From positions 1,319,127 to 1,383,126 of the forward strand of contig NZ_CP142850.1 in the NCBI RefSeq assembly GCF_036287235.1: a stretch of 64,000 nucleotides of DNA. Reading direction: 5' to 3'. Every line of letters begins with the position of its first letter. The stretch's first letter is position 1. The notes beneath the pieces were generated by a model that ran no database searches, had not been told where the DNA came from, and saw nothing but the letters and a program-made list of their open reading frames with translations. A program made the position numbers and the translations under genes. Positions 25,657 to 36,109 of this stretch are shown here, in pieces. Source of the stretch: Exiguobacterium sp. 9-2. GTDB taxonomy: Bacteria; Bacillota; Bacilli; Exiguobacteriales; Exiguobacteriaceae.

Positions 25657-27006
25657 ATGAACATTAAATCAAAGAAAATGTTTGCGCTAACCATGACTGC
25701 CTTGATGACTACATCGATAGCATTAGCTGGTTGTTCGGGAGATGGCAAAAGTGCTGACGGGAAAGTCGAACTCACATTCATGTTTCGCGGGAATCCTGAA
25801 GAATTAAAAGCGTACAAAGCAACAGTAAAACGATTTGAAGAAGCCAATAAAGACGTTAAAGTGACAATGGTACAAACAGCTCCAGATCAATATGATACGA
25901 AATTAAAATCTGCAATTGCAGGACGGAAAGTGCCAGATGTCTTCTTTTACAATCCGGCTCAAGTCAAAGCTTACGTGAACTCAGGTGTACTACTAGATAT
26001 TACAAAGAACGTCGAAGGATCGAAAGACATTCAGTTAGAAGACATCTGGAAAAAAGGGGTCGATAAGTACCGCTATGATGGAAAGGTACTTGGTAAAGGG
26101 GCTATATATGGTTTACCCAAAGATTTAGGACCATTTGCGCTTGGCTATAATAAAACGATGTTCGAGAAAGCGAAGGTACCGCTTCCGGATAAGGACAAAC
26201 CGTACACATGGGACGAATTCATTCAAGTAGCTAAAAAGTTAACGAAAGATACGAATGGCGATGGAAAAATGGATCAGTACGGTACAGGATTTAATGTGAA
26301 CTGGGCATTGCAACCGTTCGTTTGGAGCAACGGAGCAGATTGGATCAACGAAGAGGGAACGAAAGTAACGATTGACGATCCAAAATTCATCGAAGCTCTC
26401 CAATTTTTCGTAGACCAGCAACTAAAGCATAAAATCACTCCATCAATCGGAGAATCACAAACACTCGATACCTATCAACGCTGGATGAAAGGACAACTTG
26501 CGTTTTTCCCTGTTGGTCCTTGGGATATGGCAGCTTTTAAAGATCAATTGAAGTTTGAGTATGACCTTCTTCCGTGGCCAGCGGGATCAACAGGTAAACC
26601 AGCAGGGTGGGTCGGCTCACTCGGGATTGGTGTAGGATCAACGACGCAACATCAAAAAGAAGCAACAGAACTAGCCATGTACTTATCTGCTAACCAAGAA
26701 GGGCAACAAGCTTTAGTGGATGCGCAAGTTCAATTACCAAACAGCATGGAAATCGCAAAAACTTGGGTGGAGGACACATCAATCAAGCCTGCCAACAAAC
26801 AAGAATTCCTTGATTTGATTAATGATTATGGACGTGGTCTCCCGGCAGAAAAAACGTATACTGCTGAATGGTATGACGAGTTCTTCAAAAACATCCAGCC
26901 TGTACTCGATGGAAAAACATCAGTTGAAGACTATGTAAAAAAAGAGCAACCGAAAATGCAAAAGTTGCTAGATGATGCCATCGCACAAGAGAAACAGGCG
27001 AACTAA
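25657..27006 (+). CDS. Arabino-oligosaccharide ABC transporter substrate-binding lipoprotein (AraN-like)
   Basis: ATG at 25657 is eight bases after GGAGG. The 449-residue product has a lipoprotein signal peptide with lipobox LAGC (Cys26) and the family-1 sugar-binding fold: [20 protein letters not shown], a helix [28 protein letters not shown] and a C-terminal [17 protein letters not shown]. It captures sugars outside the membrane for the two permeases that follow. AraR boxes, the GH43 arabinanase and the ara genes indicate arabinose oligomers as substrate, like AraN of Bacillus subtilis. Exact oligomer length is unknown. Confidence 0.85.
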   Translation: MNIKSKKMFALTMTALMTTSIALAGCSGDGKSADGKVELTFMFRGNPEELKAYKATVKRFEEANKDVKVTMVQTAPDQYDTKLKSAIAGRKVPDVFFYNPAQVKAYVNSGVLLDITKNVEGSKDIQLEDIWKKGVDKYRYDGKVLGKGAIYGLPKDLGPFALGYNKTMFEKAKVPLPDKDKPYTWDEFIQVAKKLTKDTNGDGKMDQYGTGFNVNWALQPFVWSNGADWINEEGTKVTIDDPKFIEALQFFVDQQLKHKITPSIGESQTLDTYQRWMKGQLAFFPVGPWDMAAFKDQLKFEYDLLPWPAGSTGKPAGWVGSLGIGVGSTTQHQKEATELAMYLSANQEGQQALVDAQVQLPNSMEIAKTWVEDTSIKPANKQEFLDLINDYGRGLPAEKTYTAEWYDEFFKNIQPVLDGKTSVEDYVKKEQPKMQKLLDDAIAQEKQAN

Positions 27007-27053
27007 CTAGAGATGATGATTTAGGTGGCGTAAGTCGCCACCTGAATCTCTAG
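27007..27053 (+). other. Intercistronic double stem-loop after the binding-protein gene
   Basis: CTAGAGAT/ATCTCTAG (outer) and AGGTGGCG/CGCCACCT (inner, loop TAAGT) nest in a long hairpin placed just after the binding-protein stop codon. There is no T-run, so it is more likely an RNA-stabilising or processing element that raises binding-protein level over permease level than a full terminator. Confidence 0.7.
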
Positions 27054-27073
27054 CGTAGAAAGGATGGAAGACA

Positions 27074-27970
27074 ATGAAGACAAAACCGATTCCCAAGTTA
27101 TATCGTACGGAACAACGGTATGCCTATCTATTCGTTGCGGCTCCGGTGATTGGGTTCTTTCTATTTGCGTTAATTCCGTTAATGTATTCCTTCTATGGTG
27201 CATTCACGAACTGGAACGGACTCGGACAAATGAAGTTCATCGGACTAGAAAATTTTATTAATGTGTTTCAAGATGAGTATTTTTATAAAGCCATGTACAA
27301 CACGCTGTTCATGATGATCGGAATTCCAATTGGCATCGTATTAGCACTTCTCCTTGCCCTCGCGTTGAATCGAGGGATTTTTGGTACTAATACGTTCCGC
27401 GTCATCTATTACATTCCCGTTATCTCTTCCATCGCGGCTGTCTCGATTTTGTGGCAGTGGGCATATAACGGTGATTATGGTTTGGTGAATCAGTTCTTGG
27501 ACTTGATTGGTATTGATGGTCCGAACTGGCTCCAAAATGCCAATACCGTTAAGCCGGCATTGATCGTCATGGCGATTTGGAAAGGTCTTGGCTATACGAT
27601 GCTCTTGTATTTGGCAGCCTTGCAGAGTGTACCGCGTTCGTATTATGAAGCAGCAAAATTAGATGGGGCGAATGCGTGGCACTGCTTTTGGTATATTACG
27701 CTCCCAATGGTTAAACCGGTCACCTTCTTCATCATCGTGACAAATATTATTGGTGGGGCGCAAATCTTTACGGAAATCAACGTCATGACGCCTACAGGGG
27801 GACCGGAGTATTCCTCTGCTTCTGCCGTCTTCTACATTTGGCAAAAGTCCTTCGGAAACTTCCAGTTGGGCTATGCTTCAGCGATGGCACTCGTTCTCGG
27901 TCTTTTCATTTTCATCGTTACCTTGTTCCAATTCCGTATGAACGAAAAATCATCATTTGACTTGGATTGA
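27074..27970 (+). CDS. ABC sugar permease, MalF-type (AraP-like)
   Basis: A 298-residue inner membrane protein with six predicted helices. The conserved EAA loop reads YYEAAKLDGANAWHCFWYITLP around residues 196-217 with the typical EAA-x3-G pattern for contact with the ATPase; FFLFALIPLMYSFYGAFTNW lies in helix 1. Ribosome site GGATGG. It works with the following permease as the membrane channel. No ATPase gene is present in the window, so a shared MsmX-type subunit is presumably used. The symbol araP is not given because orthology was not tested. Confidence 0.85.
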   Translation: MKTKPIPKLYRTEQRYAYLFVAAPVIGFFLFALIPLMYSFYGAFTNWNGLGQMKFIGLENFINVFQDEYFYKAMYNTLFMMIGIPIGIVLALLLALALNRGIFGTNTFRVIYYIPVISSIAAVSILWQWAYNGDYGLVNQFLDLIGIDGPNWLQNANTVKPALIVMAIWKGLGYTMLLYLAALQSVPRSYYEAAKLDGANAWHCFWYITLPMVKPVTFFIIVTNIIGGAQIFTEINVMTPTGGPEYSSASAVFYIWQKSFGNFQLGYASAMALVLGLFIFIVTLFQFRMNEKSSFDLD

Positions 27971-28000
27971 GACATTCATACCTTAGAAAGGAGAATGACC

Positions 28001-28885
28001 ATGCAGTTAGCCCTTACCCGTAAAAAAGAAAAAGTAGAGACGATGTCCGTGAAGAAAAAAGATCGAATTACTGATATATTCGTCTTCATCTTTCTGACGA
28101 TGGGTGCAATCGTCATGATCGCACCATTATTGTGGATGGTATCGACCTCTCTGAAGTCAAAAGATGAAGTGTTTTCCCTTCCACCGGTTTGGATTCCCAC
28201 AGACATATCGTTCAATAAGTATATGGAGATTTGGAATATGGGTCCGCTGTTGTCTGGTATATCGAACAGTTTGATCGTCGCGTTATCTGTCACGATCGTT
28301 GGAACGTTCACCTCGAGTCTTGCGGCATTCGCGTTCGCTAAGTTGAATTTCAGAGGAAAAAATAAAATCTTTCTTCTTTTGTTCGCGTCTGTCATGATTC
28401 CGTATCCTGTCCTGATGATTCCGCAGTTTATGATGTTCTCGGAAATCGGGTGGGTCGATACCCTTCTTCCGTTGATCGTACCTGGTTTGTTCGGGAATAT
28501 CTTCATGATTTTCTTCTTACGCCAATTCTTGAACAGTATTCCGAATTCGATCATCGAAGCGGCTAAAATTGACGGTTGTTCCTATTTTCAAATCTTTTAT
28601 AAAATCGTCTTTCCATTGATCAAGCCCGCTGTAGCTGCACAATTGATTTTATGGTTCATGGCGATTTGGAACGATTATCTCGGTCCGATTCTTTATCTCA
28701 ATTCTCCCGAAAAACAAACCCTGCAATTGGTCATCGCCAACTTTAATGCATCCTATGCTATTCAAAGTGATTATCCGTTAATCATGGCCGCGTCTGTTGT
28801 CGCCTTATTACCAATGCTGATCGTCTTCATGATCTTTCAAAAACAAATCATCGAATCGATTGCCATTTCTGGCGTTAAAGGTTGA
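28001..28885 (+). CDS. ABC sugar permease, MalG-type (AraQ-like)
   Basis: Start at ATG 28001, seven bases after AAAGGAG; an ATG two codons earlier is too close to that site. The 294-residue protein has six helices, the early TSLKSKDEVFSLPPVWIPTD periplasmic segment typical of MalG-type permeases, and the EAA loop IIEAAKIDGCSYFQIFYKIV. It completes the transmembrane pair of the importer. The gene is followed by a terminator-like stem-loop before the arabinanase. Confidence 0.85.
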   Translation: MQLALTRKKEKVETMSVKKKDRITDIFVFIFLTMGAIVMIAPLLWMVSTSLKSKDEVFSLPPVWIPTDISFNKYMEIWNMGPLLSGISNSLIVALSVTIVGTFTSSLAAFAFAKLNFRGKNKIFLLLFASVMIPYPVLMIPQFMMFSEIGWVDTLLPLIVPGLFGNIFMIFFLRQFLNSIPNSIIEAAKIDGCSYFQIFYKIVFPLIKPAVAAQLILWFMAIWNDYLGPILYLNSPEKQTLQLVIANFNASYAIQSDYPLIMAASVVALLPMLIVFMIFQKQIIESIAISGVKG

Positions 28886-28902
28886 GCTGTAACGAAAAGA
28901 TG

Positions 28903-28933
28903 AAACACCCGTCTTAAGTAAAGGCGGGTGTTT
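28903..28933 (+). terminator. Stem-loop between permease and arabinanase genes
   Basis: AAACACCCG and CGGGTGTTT form a 9-bp stem with GTCTTAAGTAAAGG-type loop, followed by TTTG. Probably a partial terminator that lowers expression of the downstream arabinanase. The gene after it has its own strong ribosome site but no clear promoter. Confidence 0.7.
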
Positions 28934-28957
28934 GTGATTAAAGGAGGAAAAAACAAT

Positions 28958-30355
28958 ATGAAAAAAATGATGATGGGGATCATTGTCTTATTCATTGCAG
29001 GGTGCTCTTTTTTTTGGTGGTCTACGAATGCGTCTCTCGAAGATTTGGATTTACCGAAAGCGCCATTCGATAAGGAAGTAGCAGACGTACAACCTGATAT
29101 TTTGAATCAGGAAAAGAAATGGACTACAAACTTTGCGCATGACGGAGCAATCATAAAAGAAGGTGATACCTATTATGTGTTTTCGACAGATTATATGGTA
29201 GGGGGACCGCCGACACCGGGCATCCAGATTCGAAAATCAAACGATCTCATTAACTGGCAATTTACAGGACGTGTATTTGACGAAGTCTCTCAAGAAGCAT
29301 TCAAATGGACAGGAGGAAATACGTTTTGGGCCCCTTCTATTACGAAGATCAAGGATACATTCTACCTCTACTATTCTGTCTCAAAAGTCGGGAGTCGTAC
29401 CTCGTATATTGGAATGGCGAGCGCTTCAAATATTGAGGGTCCATGGCACGATCAGGGAGTCGTCATCGCCTCAAAAGAAGGAGATGGAAAATCAGTCAAC
29501 GCGATTGATCCTCATGTGCTCCAAGATAAAACGGGGAAATGGTGGATGACGTATGGCTCCTATTTTGGCGGTATCTTCTTGACGGAAATCAATCCGAATA
29601 CAGGAAAGCTGATGAAAAAGTCATCAGAAGGGGAGTTGCTGGCTAAGCGAAAAGATATGACGATGGGAATTGAAGGCCCAGAAATTCTTTTCAACGCAAA
29701 GACAGGTTACTACTACTTGATGGTTTCATACGGTTGGCTAGAAGATTCGTACAACGTAAGGATTGGGCGATCGAAATCGATCAATGGACCTTATGTTGAT
29801 TCACGTGGTCGTGATCTACGTGATACTTCAAATGAATCTTTTGATACGGGTGTAAAAATTGTAGGCTCCTACCGTTTTGAAGAAGACGACGGTTATGTAG
29901 GGACCGGTCACTCTGCATTTTTACAGGATGGAAAAGATACCTTTATTATTCATCAAGCTCGACCAAGTGAAGATATCTACTGGTCGCAATTGCAGGTGAG
30001 GAAAGTGTATTGGACAAAAGATGGATGGCCAGTGGTTTCGCCCGAACGATACGCAGGTGAAAAGAAAATCAATGTTCAAAAAGAGCAGATCGTTGGAGAA
30101 TGGGAGATCATTGCTTTCCCGCGCTTTGATGACGGTCAGCAACAATCAAGAAAGCTAAAGTTGCAAATGGATGGCAGTCTTTTGGGTAAGAAGGGTTCAT
30201 GGCAACTAAAGGGAAGCATCCTTGAATTACGCATAGGACAGGAGACATACGAGTTACAGGTTGGTGCAGCATGGGATTGGGAAAATTGGAAATCAACGAT
30301 CATCATGACAGGTCTTAGTAAGGATGGAACAGCAGTTTGGGCAAAAAGACGTTGA
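28958..30355 (+). CDS. GH43 endo-1,5-alpha-L-arabinanase, lipid-anchored
   Basis: ATG at 28958 follows AAAGGAGG. The 465-residue protein starts MKKMMMGIIVLFIAGC, a lipoprotein signal with Cys16, so it should be displayed on the outer face. The catalytic five-blade propeller is visible: NFAHDGAIIKEGDTYYVFST (general base Asp), NTFWAPSITKIKDTFYLYYS, AIDPHVLQDKTGKWWMTYGS (pKa-modulating Asp) and MGIEGPEILF (general acid Glu). The last about 90 residues are the beta-barrel C-terminal domain common in arabinanases. It cuts arabinan into oligomers for the neighbouring importer. Confidence 0.88.
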   Translation: MKKMMMGIIVLFIAGCSFFWWSTNASLEDLDLPKAPFDKEVADVQPDILNQEKKWTTNFAHDGAIIKEGDTYYVFSTDYMVGGPPTPGIQIRKSNDLINWQFTGRVFDEVSQEAFKWTGGNTFWAPSITKIKDTFYLYYSVSKVGSRTSYIGMASASNIEGPWHDQGVVIASKEGDGKSVNAIDPHVLQDKTGKWWMTYGSYFGGIFLTEINPNTGKLMKKSSEGELLAKRKDMTMGIEGPEILFNAKTGYYYLMVSYGWLEDSYNVRIGRSKSINGPYVDSRGRDLRDTSNESFDTGVKIVGSYRFEEDDGYVGTGHSAFLQDGKDTFIIHQARPSEDIYWSQLQVRKVYWTKDGWPVVSPERYAGEKKINVQKEQIVGEWEIIAFPRFDDGQQQSRKLKLQMDGSLLGKKGSWQLKGSILELRIGQETYELQVGAAWDWENWKSTIIMTGLSKDGTAVWAKRR

Positions 30356-30361
30356 ACCCAT

Positions 30362-30379
30362 CATTTGTACGGACAAATG
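30362..30379. promoter_or_regulatory. AraR box 5, distal to the araB promoter
   Basis: CATTTGTACGGACAAATG is palindromic except at the two bases flanking the central CG, the best AraR operator of the window. It lies seven bases after the arabinanase stop codon and 92 bases upstream of the predicted araB -35 element. Confidence 0.85.
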
Positions 30380-30453
30380 AATGTATTAAAGAAGGTTGAT
30401 CATCTGATAGATAGAAAAAAACGTCAAAAAATGCGTATTTTTCTGAAAAATGA

Positions 30454-30481
30454 TTGCATATTCCTAAATAATTGATACAAT
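30454..30481 (+). promoter_or_regulatory. Promoter of the araBDA operon
   Basis: TTGCAT at 30454-30459 and TACAAT at 30476-30481 with a 16-base spacer. Transcription would begin near 30488, directly in front of AraR box 6, and give a leader of about 145 bases. Confidence 0.6.
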
Positions 30482-30490
30482 CATAGTATA

Positions 30491-30506
30491 AGTTATACGT
30501 ACAAAT
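30491..30506. promoter_or_regulatory. AraR box 6, at the araB transcription start
   Basis: AGTTATACGTACAAAT contains the half-site TACGTACAAA. It overlaps the predicted start site, so bound repressor would block initiation. Confidence 0.7.
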
Positions 30507-30543
30507 TTATTGTTTATTTAAATTTTCTGCATGGATTTTGATT

Positions 30544-30559
30544 ATTTGTCCGGATGAAA
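30544..30559. promoter_or_regulatory. AraR box 7, in the araB leader
   Basis: ATTTGTCCGGATGAAA has a full left half-site TTTGTNCG and a weak right half. It is spaced 53 bases from box 6, five helical turns, compatible with cooperative binding. Confidence 0.55.
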
Positions 30560-30598
30560 ACAAGAGAGTGCCCACACACTTTATTTTTTCTTCTGAAA

Positions 30599-30612
30599 TG
30601 TAAGCGTATTCT
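30599..30612. promoter_or_regulatory. Candidate cre site before araB
   Basis: TGTAAGCGTATTCT matches TGWAANCGNTNWCA at 12 of 14 positions. It lies in the leader, 21 bases before the araB start codon. Confidence 0.4.
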
Positions 30613-30633
30613 TTTTGGGAGTAGGGTGATGAA

Positions 30634-32325
30634 ATGTCGAAATATACAATCGGAATTGATTATGGCACGCAATCAGGTAGAGCCGTCTTGATTGACGTCG
30701 AAACAGGTCACGAAGTGGCGACTGCAGTCAAACCATACACACATGGAGTGATGGATCAATTTTTGCCTGATGGAAAAACACGGCTTGAACATGACTGGGC
30801 ACTCCAACATCCGCGTGATTATTTAGAGGTCCTGGAAATGACGATCCCGGCAGTTGTCAAAGAGGCAGGTATCACGAAAGAACAAGTCATCGGGCTCGGC
30901 ATCGATTTTACAGCTTGTACGATTCTACCGATCGATGCCGATTTAAATCCGTTGTGCTTCCATGAAGAGTATCAACATAATCCGCATAGCTATGTGAAGT
31001 TGTGGAAGCATCATGCAGCTCAAGACGAGGCAGACGCTTTAAACCGTATTGCGACTGAACGCGAAGAACCTTTTTTAAAGCGTTACGGCGGGAAAATCTC
31101 GTCCGAATGGATGATTCCAAAAGTCTGGCAAATTCTAAACGAAGCACCCTCCATTTACGAGGCTGCTCACGAAATTTTAGAGGCGACGGATTGGGTCGTT
31201 TCTCAATTGACTGGAAAAGTGGTACGCAATAGTTGTACGGCTGGCTATAAAGCGATCTGGCACAAACAGGAAGGCTATCCTTCAAATGAGTTTTTTAAAG
31301 CGTTAGATCCACGACTTGAGAACGTAGTTGAAGAGAAGCTTTCCAATGACATCGCACCAATCGGGGCCAAAGCAGGAGAATTAACGATATCCTTTGCAGA
31401 ACGAATCGGTCTCCTTCCGGGAACTGCCGTTGCAGTAGGAAATGTTGATGCGCATGTTGCAGTACCTGCCGTTGGAATCACGGAACCCGGTAAGTTGTTG
31501 ATGGTGATGGGAACCTCTACTTGTCATATCCTGCTTGGTGAAGAGGAGCAGGTCGTACCCGGTATGTGCGGGATCGTCGAAGACGGAGTCTTACCAGGGT
31601 ATATGGGGTACGAAGCTGGTCAGTCCTGTGTCGGAGATCATTTCGAATGGTTCATCGAAAACTGTGTACCAAGTGACTATTTGCAAGAAGCAACTCTTCA
31701 AGGAGTTAGTACGCATCAATTATTGACCGATAAGGCAACGATGCAACGCGTCGGTGAACATGGATTGATCGCCCTTGATTGGTGGAACGGAAATCGTTCT
31801 ACACTAGTGGATACAAATCTGACGGGTGTACTTCTAGGTGCAACATTACTGACAAAACCAGAAGATATCTACCGCGCATTGATTGAAGCGACGGCCTATG
31901 GCACGCGAACGATTGTCGAAGCGTTCCGCACAAGCGGTGTTCCCGTCCACGAAGTATACGCTGCAGGAGGAATTGCGGAGAAGAATGCCTTGATGATGCA
32001 GATTTATGCTGACGTTCTAAACATGGAAATCAAGATTTCAGCCTCTTCTCAAACCCCCGCTTTAGGATCTGCCATGTTCGGTGCCGTAGCCGCAGGAGCA
32101 GAACGAGGCGGTTATGCCACCATCACGGAAGCAGCGACGAAGATGGGACGTGTAAAAGAAAAAACATATCTTCCGATTCCAGAAAACGTTGAAGTGTATG
32201 AGGCGCTGTTCGCTGAGTATACGAAACTATACGATTATTTCGGTCGTGGAGAAAACGATGTGATGAAGCGATTAAAGAAAATCAAAGCTGAAGCGTCGCG
32301 TCAGAAGGGAGAACCTGTATGGTGA
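30634..32325 (+). CDS. araB: L-ribulokinase
   Basis: A 563-residue FGGY-family kinase, the usual length for AraB. The start [20 protein letters not shown] is the phosphate-1 motif; [13 protein letters not shown] and [20 protein letters not shown], with [10 protein letters not shown] further on, are specific to ribulokinases; [20 protein letters not shown] is the adenosine motif. It phosphorylates L-ribulose to L-ribulose-5-phosphate with ATP in the cytoplasm. Ribosome site is GGGAG/AGGGTG. Its 3' end overlaps araD by seven bases. Expression should be governed by AraR boxes 5-7. Confidence 0.95.
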   Translation: MSKYTIGIDYGTQSGRAVLIDVETGHEVATAVKPYTHGVMDQFLPDGKTRLEHDWALQHPRDYLEVLEMTIPAVVKEAGITKEQVIGLGIDFTACTILPIDADLNPLCFHEEYQHNPHSYVKLWKHHAAQDEADALNRIATEREEPFLKRYGGKISSEWMIPKVWQILNEAPSIYEAAHEILEATDWVVSQLTGKVVRNSCTAGYKAIWHKQEGYPSNEFFKALDPRLENVVEEKLSNDIAPIGAKAGELTISFAERIGLLPGTAVAVGNVDAHVAVPAVGITEPGKLLMVMGTSTCHILLGEEEQVVPGMCGIVEDGVLPGYMGYEAGQSCVGDHFEWFIENCVPSDYLQEATLQGVSTHQLLTDKATMQRVGEHGLIALDWWNGNRSTLVDTNLTGVLLGATLLTKPEDIYRALIEATAYGTRTIVEAFRTSGVPVHEVYAAGGIAEKNALMMQIYADVLNMEIKISASSQTPALGSAMFGAVAAGAERGGYATITEAATKMGRVKEKTYLPIPENVEVYEALFAEYTKLYDYFGRGENDVMKRLKKIKAEASRQKGEPVW

Positions 32326-33017
32326 GTCGTCAATTAAAAGAAGAAGTGCTTGAAGCGAACCTAGCATTGCCAAAGCATGACTTAGTCACCTTTACGTGGG
32401 GAAACGTCAGTGGGATTGATCGAAATGCGGGTTTAGTCGTTATCAAACCGAGTGGTGTCCCCTATGACGCTTTGACGATAGATGATTTAGTCGTAGTCGA
32501 TTTAGAAGGCAATGTTGTCGAGGGTGATCTACGTCCATCTTCTGATACGCCAACACATTTGGCTTTGTATCGTGCTCTGCCTGAGATTGGAGGCATTGTC
32601 CATACGCATTCCCCTTGGGCGACAAGCTGGGCGCAAGCAAAACGAGCAATTCCTGCATTCGGAACGACACATGCCGACTACTTTTATGGAGAAATTCCGT
32701 GTACACGTGAACTATCTGATGAAGAGATCGAGACGGCGTACGAGTTAGAAACCGGAAACGTCATCATTGAGACGTTGAACGAACTACACTTGGAAGCTGT
32801 TGCTGTACCAGGTGTGCTGGTCGCAAATCATGCACCTTTTTGTTGGGGGAAGCATGCGGATGAAGCCGTGCACAATGCAGTCGTACTTGAGGAAGTAGCC
32901 AAGATGGGTATTCATGCCTTGAATCTGAATCCAGGATTAGCACCCATCAAACAAAGCATCTTAGATAAACACTACTTGCGCAAACACGGAGCAAACGCCT
33001 ACTACGGTCAGAAATGA
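32319..33017 (+). CDS. araD: L-ribulose-5-phosphate 4-epimerase
   Basis: A 232-residue class II aldolase family protein. [12 protein letters not shown] (substrate phosphate loop), [11 protein letters not shown], and the metal site [20 protein letters not shown] with the later [18 protein letters not shown] are typical of AraD. It converts L-ribulose-5-phosphate into D-xylulose-5-phosphate for the pentose phosphate pathway. The ATG overlaps the end of araB, and GAAGGGAG lies just upstream inside araB, so translation is coupled. Confidence 0.95.
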   Translation: MVSRQLKEEVLEANLALPKHDLVTFTWGNVSGIDRNAGLVVIKPSGVPYDALTIDDLVVVDLEGNVVEGDLRPSSDTPTHLALYRALPEIGGIVHTHSPWATSWAQAKRAIPAFGTTHADYFYGEIPCTRELSDEEIETAYELETGNVIIETLNELHLEAVAVPGVLVANHAPFCWGKHADEAVHNAVVLEEVAKMGIHALNLNPGLAPIKQSILDKHYLRKHGANAYYGQK

Positions 33018-33050
33018 TAGGTGCACATAGCTAGATGAGGGGGATTTTAA

Positions 33051-34538
33051 ATGTTGACAGCAAACACACACGAATTTTGGTTCGTGACAGGAAGCCAGAT
33101 GCTCTACGGTGAGGAGGTAATTCGTCAAGTCGAAACACATTCAAAAGAGATGGTCTCAGGATTAGATGCAGCGGACGTCTTCCGGGATCGAATTGTTTAC
33201 AAGGGAGTCGTCAAAAATGCAGAAGAAATTCGGCAGATGATGTTGCAGGCGAATGCTGATGATGCCTGTGCCGGTGTGATCACATGGATGCATACCTTCT
33301 CACCATCGAAAATGTGGATTAGTGGGATGCGTGTCTTACAAAAACCATTGCTCCATTTTGGGACACAGTTCAATCGTGACATCCCGTGGGATGCGATCGA
33401 TATGGATTTCATGAACCTCAATCAGTCGGCGCATGGTGATCGTGAACATGGTTTTATCACAAGTCGAATGAACGTGAAGCGAAAAGTGCTCGTCGGTCAT
33501 TGGGAAGATGAACTCACACGTCAAAAGATGTCATCTTGGATGAATGTAGCGCATGCGTTAGCGGAAAGTAAGAACTTAAAAGTCGCGCGATTCGGTGACA
33601 ACATGCGGAATGTAGCAGTGACAGAAGGTGACAAAGTCGAAGCGCAGATTCAACTGGGCTGGACGGTTGATGGGTATGGTGTCGGCGATCTCGTCACCTA
33701 CATGAATGCGGTATCGGAGTCAGATTTAGATGACTTGATGGAAGAATATCGCACGCGGTATGAAGTGACGAATACTGGAATGGAAGAAGAAGCATTCCAG
33801 GAATCGGTTCGCTATCAAGGTCGCATCGAACTCGGCATGAAGGCTTTTCTTGAAGCTGGTGGATACACTGCCTTCACGACAACCTTCGAAGACCTACATG
33901 GCATCAAGCAACTACCTGGGCTAGCCGTTCAACGATTGATGGAGCAAGGGTACGGGTTTGCTGGAGAAGGAGACTGGAAAACCGCAGCGCTTGTTCGTCT
34001 TATGAAAATCATGGCGAGCAACGAACGGACATCTTTCATGGAAGATTATACTTATCACTTTGAACCAGGCAACGAAATGGTCTTAGGGGCGCATATGCTC
34101 GAAATCTGTCCGACCATTGCGGTCGATAAGCCTAGAATCGAGGTACATCCTCTCGGAATCGGAGATCGTGAAGCGCCAGCGCGGATGGTATTCGAAGGAC
34201 AGAATGGCAAGGCATTGAACGCTAGTTTGATTGATTTAGGACATCGCTTCCGTCTCTTGGTAAACACAGTCGAGGGCATCCAGCCGGATGAAGCAATGCC
34301 GAATCTTCCTGTGGCACGTGTTCTATGGAAAACAGAACCATCGATGGCTCAAGCTGTCGAAAACTGGATCCAAGCCGGGGGAGCGCACCATACTTGTTAC
34401 TCCTATGAAGTGACAACTGAACAACTACGCGACTTCGCAGAACTTCTGAACATTGAAATTGCTATCATCGATAAAGAAACGGAGACGGTTCGGTTTAATA
34501 ATGAGTTACGTTGGAATGAACTGTACTATCGACCATAA
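33051..34538 (+). CDS. araA: L-arabinose isomerase
   Basis: A 495-residue protein, family length about 495-500. It begins HEFWFVTGSQMLYGEEVIRQ, has TWMHTFSPSKMWISGM, the metal ligands in GEGDWKTAALVRLMK and FMEDYTYHFEPGNEMVLGAH, and MLEICPTIA, all standard for AraA. It isomerises L-arabinose to L-ribulose using Mn or Co, the first intracellular step. AGGGGG precedes the ATG and the gene starts 33 bases after araD. A terminator-like hairpin follows. Confidence 0.95.
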   Translation: MLTANTHEFWFVTGSQMLYGEEVIRQVETHSKEMVSGLDAADVFRDRIVYKGVVKNAEEIRQMMLQANADDACAGVITWMHTFSPSKMWISGMRVLQKPLLHFGTQFNRDIPWDAIDMDFMNLNQSAHGDREHGFITSRMNVKRKVLVGHWEDELTRQKMSSWMNVAHALAESKNLKVARFGDNMRNVAVTEGDKVEAQIQLGWTVDGYGVGDLVTYMNAVSESDLDDLMEEYRTRYEVTNTGMEEEAFQESVRYQGRIELGMKAFLEAGGYTAFTTTFEDLHGIKQLPGLAVQRLMEQGYGFAGEGDWKTAALVRLMKIMASNERTSFMEDYTYHFEPGNEMVLGAHMLEICPTIAVDKPRIEVHPLGIGDREAPARMVFEGQNGKALNASLIDLGHRFRLLVNTVEGIQPDEAMPNLPVARVLWKTEPSMAQAVENWIQAGGAHHTCYSYEVTTEQLRDFAELLNIEIAIIDKETETVRFNNELRWNELYYRP

Positions 34539-34543
34539 TTTAT

Positions 34544-34567
34544 AGGGACCTTCCTAGGTCCCTTTTC
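34544..34567 (+). terminator. Terminator after araA
   Basis: AGGGACC and GGTCCCT form a 7-bp stem with loop TTCCTA, followed by TTTTC. It probably causes partial termination, because the arabinofuranosidase gene follows within 20 bases and has no separate promoter that I can see. Confidence 0.75.
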
Positions 34568-34581
34568 TTGGAGGAGATACT

Positions 34582-36108
34582 ATGAATAACCAACTCGTCA
34601 CATCAACACTAAATACAAAAGAAGCTGCAACACAACTAATCGTCAATGTGGATTTACCAAAAGGTAAAATCAGTAAGCATATCTATGGGCACTTTGCGGA
34701 ACACCTTGGACGTTGTATTTATGAAGGGCTTTGGGTTGGTCCAGAATCATCCATACCGAATACAGATGGCATTCGGAACGATGTATTGACAGCATTGAAG
34801 AAATTGAACATTCCGGTTTTACGATGGCCGGGTGGATGCTTTGCAGACGAGTATCATTGGAAAGATGGTATTGGACCAAATGAAAACCGAAAGCGGATGG
34901 TCAATACACATTGGGGTGGCGTCGTCGAAAACAATCACTTCGGAACCCATGAATTTATGCGCCTTTGTGAATTACTAGAGTGTGAGCCTTATATTTGTGG
35001 AAACGTTGGAAGTGGGACCGTCCAAGAAATGTCTGAATGGGTCGAATATATGACGTTCAATGGAGAATCACCGATGGCGAACTGGCGTCAGGAGAATGGC
35101 CGTACAGAGCCGTGGTCGCTTACGTATTTCGGTGTTGGTAACGAGAACTGGGGTTGCGGTGGGAATATGCGTCCGGAGTATTACGCCGATCTATATCGTC
35201 GCTATCAGACATATGTCCGCAATTATGATGGCAATCAACTCTATAAGATTGCTGGTGGTGCAAACATTGATGATTACAAATGGACTGAAGTTCTCATGCG
35301 TGAAGCGGGTACGATGATGGATGGTCTTAGTCTGCACTATTATACGATTCCGGGCGATTTTTGGTTAGGTAAGGGATCAGCGTTAGATTTTACGGAAGAT
35401 GAATGGTTCATCACCCTAAAACGTGCTTATTACATGGATGAACTGATCACAAAGCATGGGCAAATCATGGACCAGTATGATCCAGAAAAGCGCGTCGGTC
35501 TCATTGTTGATGAATGGGGAACGTGGTTCGACGTTGAACCAGGAACAAACCCAGGCTTCTTGTATCAACAAAACTCAATCCGAGATGCACTTGTCGCAGC
35601 GATTCACTTCAATATCTTCCATAAGCATAATGACCGCGTTCACATGGCGAACATCGCACAAATGGTCAATGTGCTTCAAGCAATGATCTTAACGGAGGGT
35701 GACCAGTTCATTCTTACGCCAACGTACCATGTCTTTGAGATGTATCGCGTTCACCAAGATGCTGAACGAGTCGAGCTAGCAGCCATCACGCGTGACTATG
35801 TAGCTAAAGAAGAATCGATTCCTTCTGTAAACGCGACAGCTTCTCGCGATGCTGATGGTGTATTGCACATTAGCCTCTGCCAGCTTGATCATCAAAATAG
35901 CGATAAAGTAGAAATTGATTTGCGGGGAATGGGGACGATTTCTAACGTATCGGCACGTATTTTAACAGCAGATCATCTCAATGCCCATAACACGTTTGAA
36001 CAACCAGATGTGGTTGCGCCGCGTGATCATGAGGTCCAGGTGACAGAAGACGGAAAGCTCATCATGGATGTTCCGGCGATGAGCGTCATCACAGTGGCGG
36101 TTCGCTAA
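34582..36108 (+). CDS. abfA: GH51 intracellular alpha-L-arabinofuranosidase
   Basis: A 508-residue cytoplasmic enzyme without a signal peptide. The GH51 acid/base Glu is in [10 protein letters not shown] (about residue 188) and the nucleophile Glu in LIVDEWGTW (about residue 311). [20 protein letters not shown] near the start and [18 protein letters not shown] are also diagnostic. It releases arabinose from imported arabino-oligosaccharides, supplying AraA. GGAGGAG precedes the ATG. The symbol follows the Bacillus subtilis name for this family in ara operons; two abf paralogues exist there, so the exact counterpart is uncertain. Confidence 0.92.
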   Translation: MNNQLVTSTLNTKEAATQLIVNVDLPKGKISKHIYGHFAEHLGRCIYEGLWVGPESSIPNTDGIRNDVLTALKKLNIPVLRWPGGCFADEYHWKDGIGPNENRKRMVNTHWGGVVENNHFGTHEFMRLCELLECEPYICGNVGSGTVQEMSEWVEYMTFNGESPMANWRQENGRTEPWSLTYFGVGNENWGCGGNMRPEYYADLYRRYQTYVRNYDGNQLYKIAGGANIDDYKWTEVLMREAGTMMDGLSLHYYTIPGDFWLGKGSALDFTEDEWFITLKRAYYMDELITKHGQIMDQYDPEKRVGLIVDEWGTWFDVEPGTNPGFLYQQNSIRDALVAAIHFNIFHKHNDRVHMANIAQMVNVLQAMILTEGDQFILTPTYHVFEMYRVHQDAERVELAAITRDYVAKEESIPSVNATASRDADGVLHISLCQLDHQNSDKVEIDLRGMGTISNVSARILTADHLNAHNTFEQPDVVAPRDHEVQVTEDGKLIMDVPAMSVITVAVR

Positions 36109-36109
36109 G

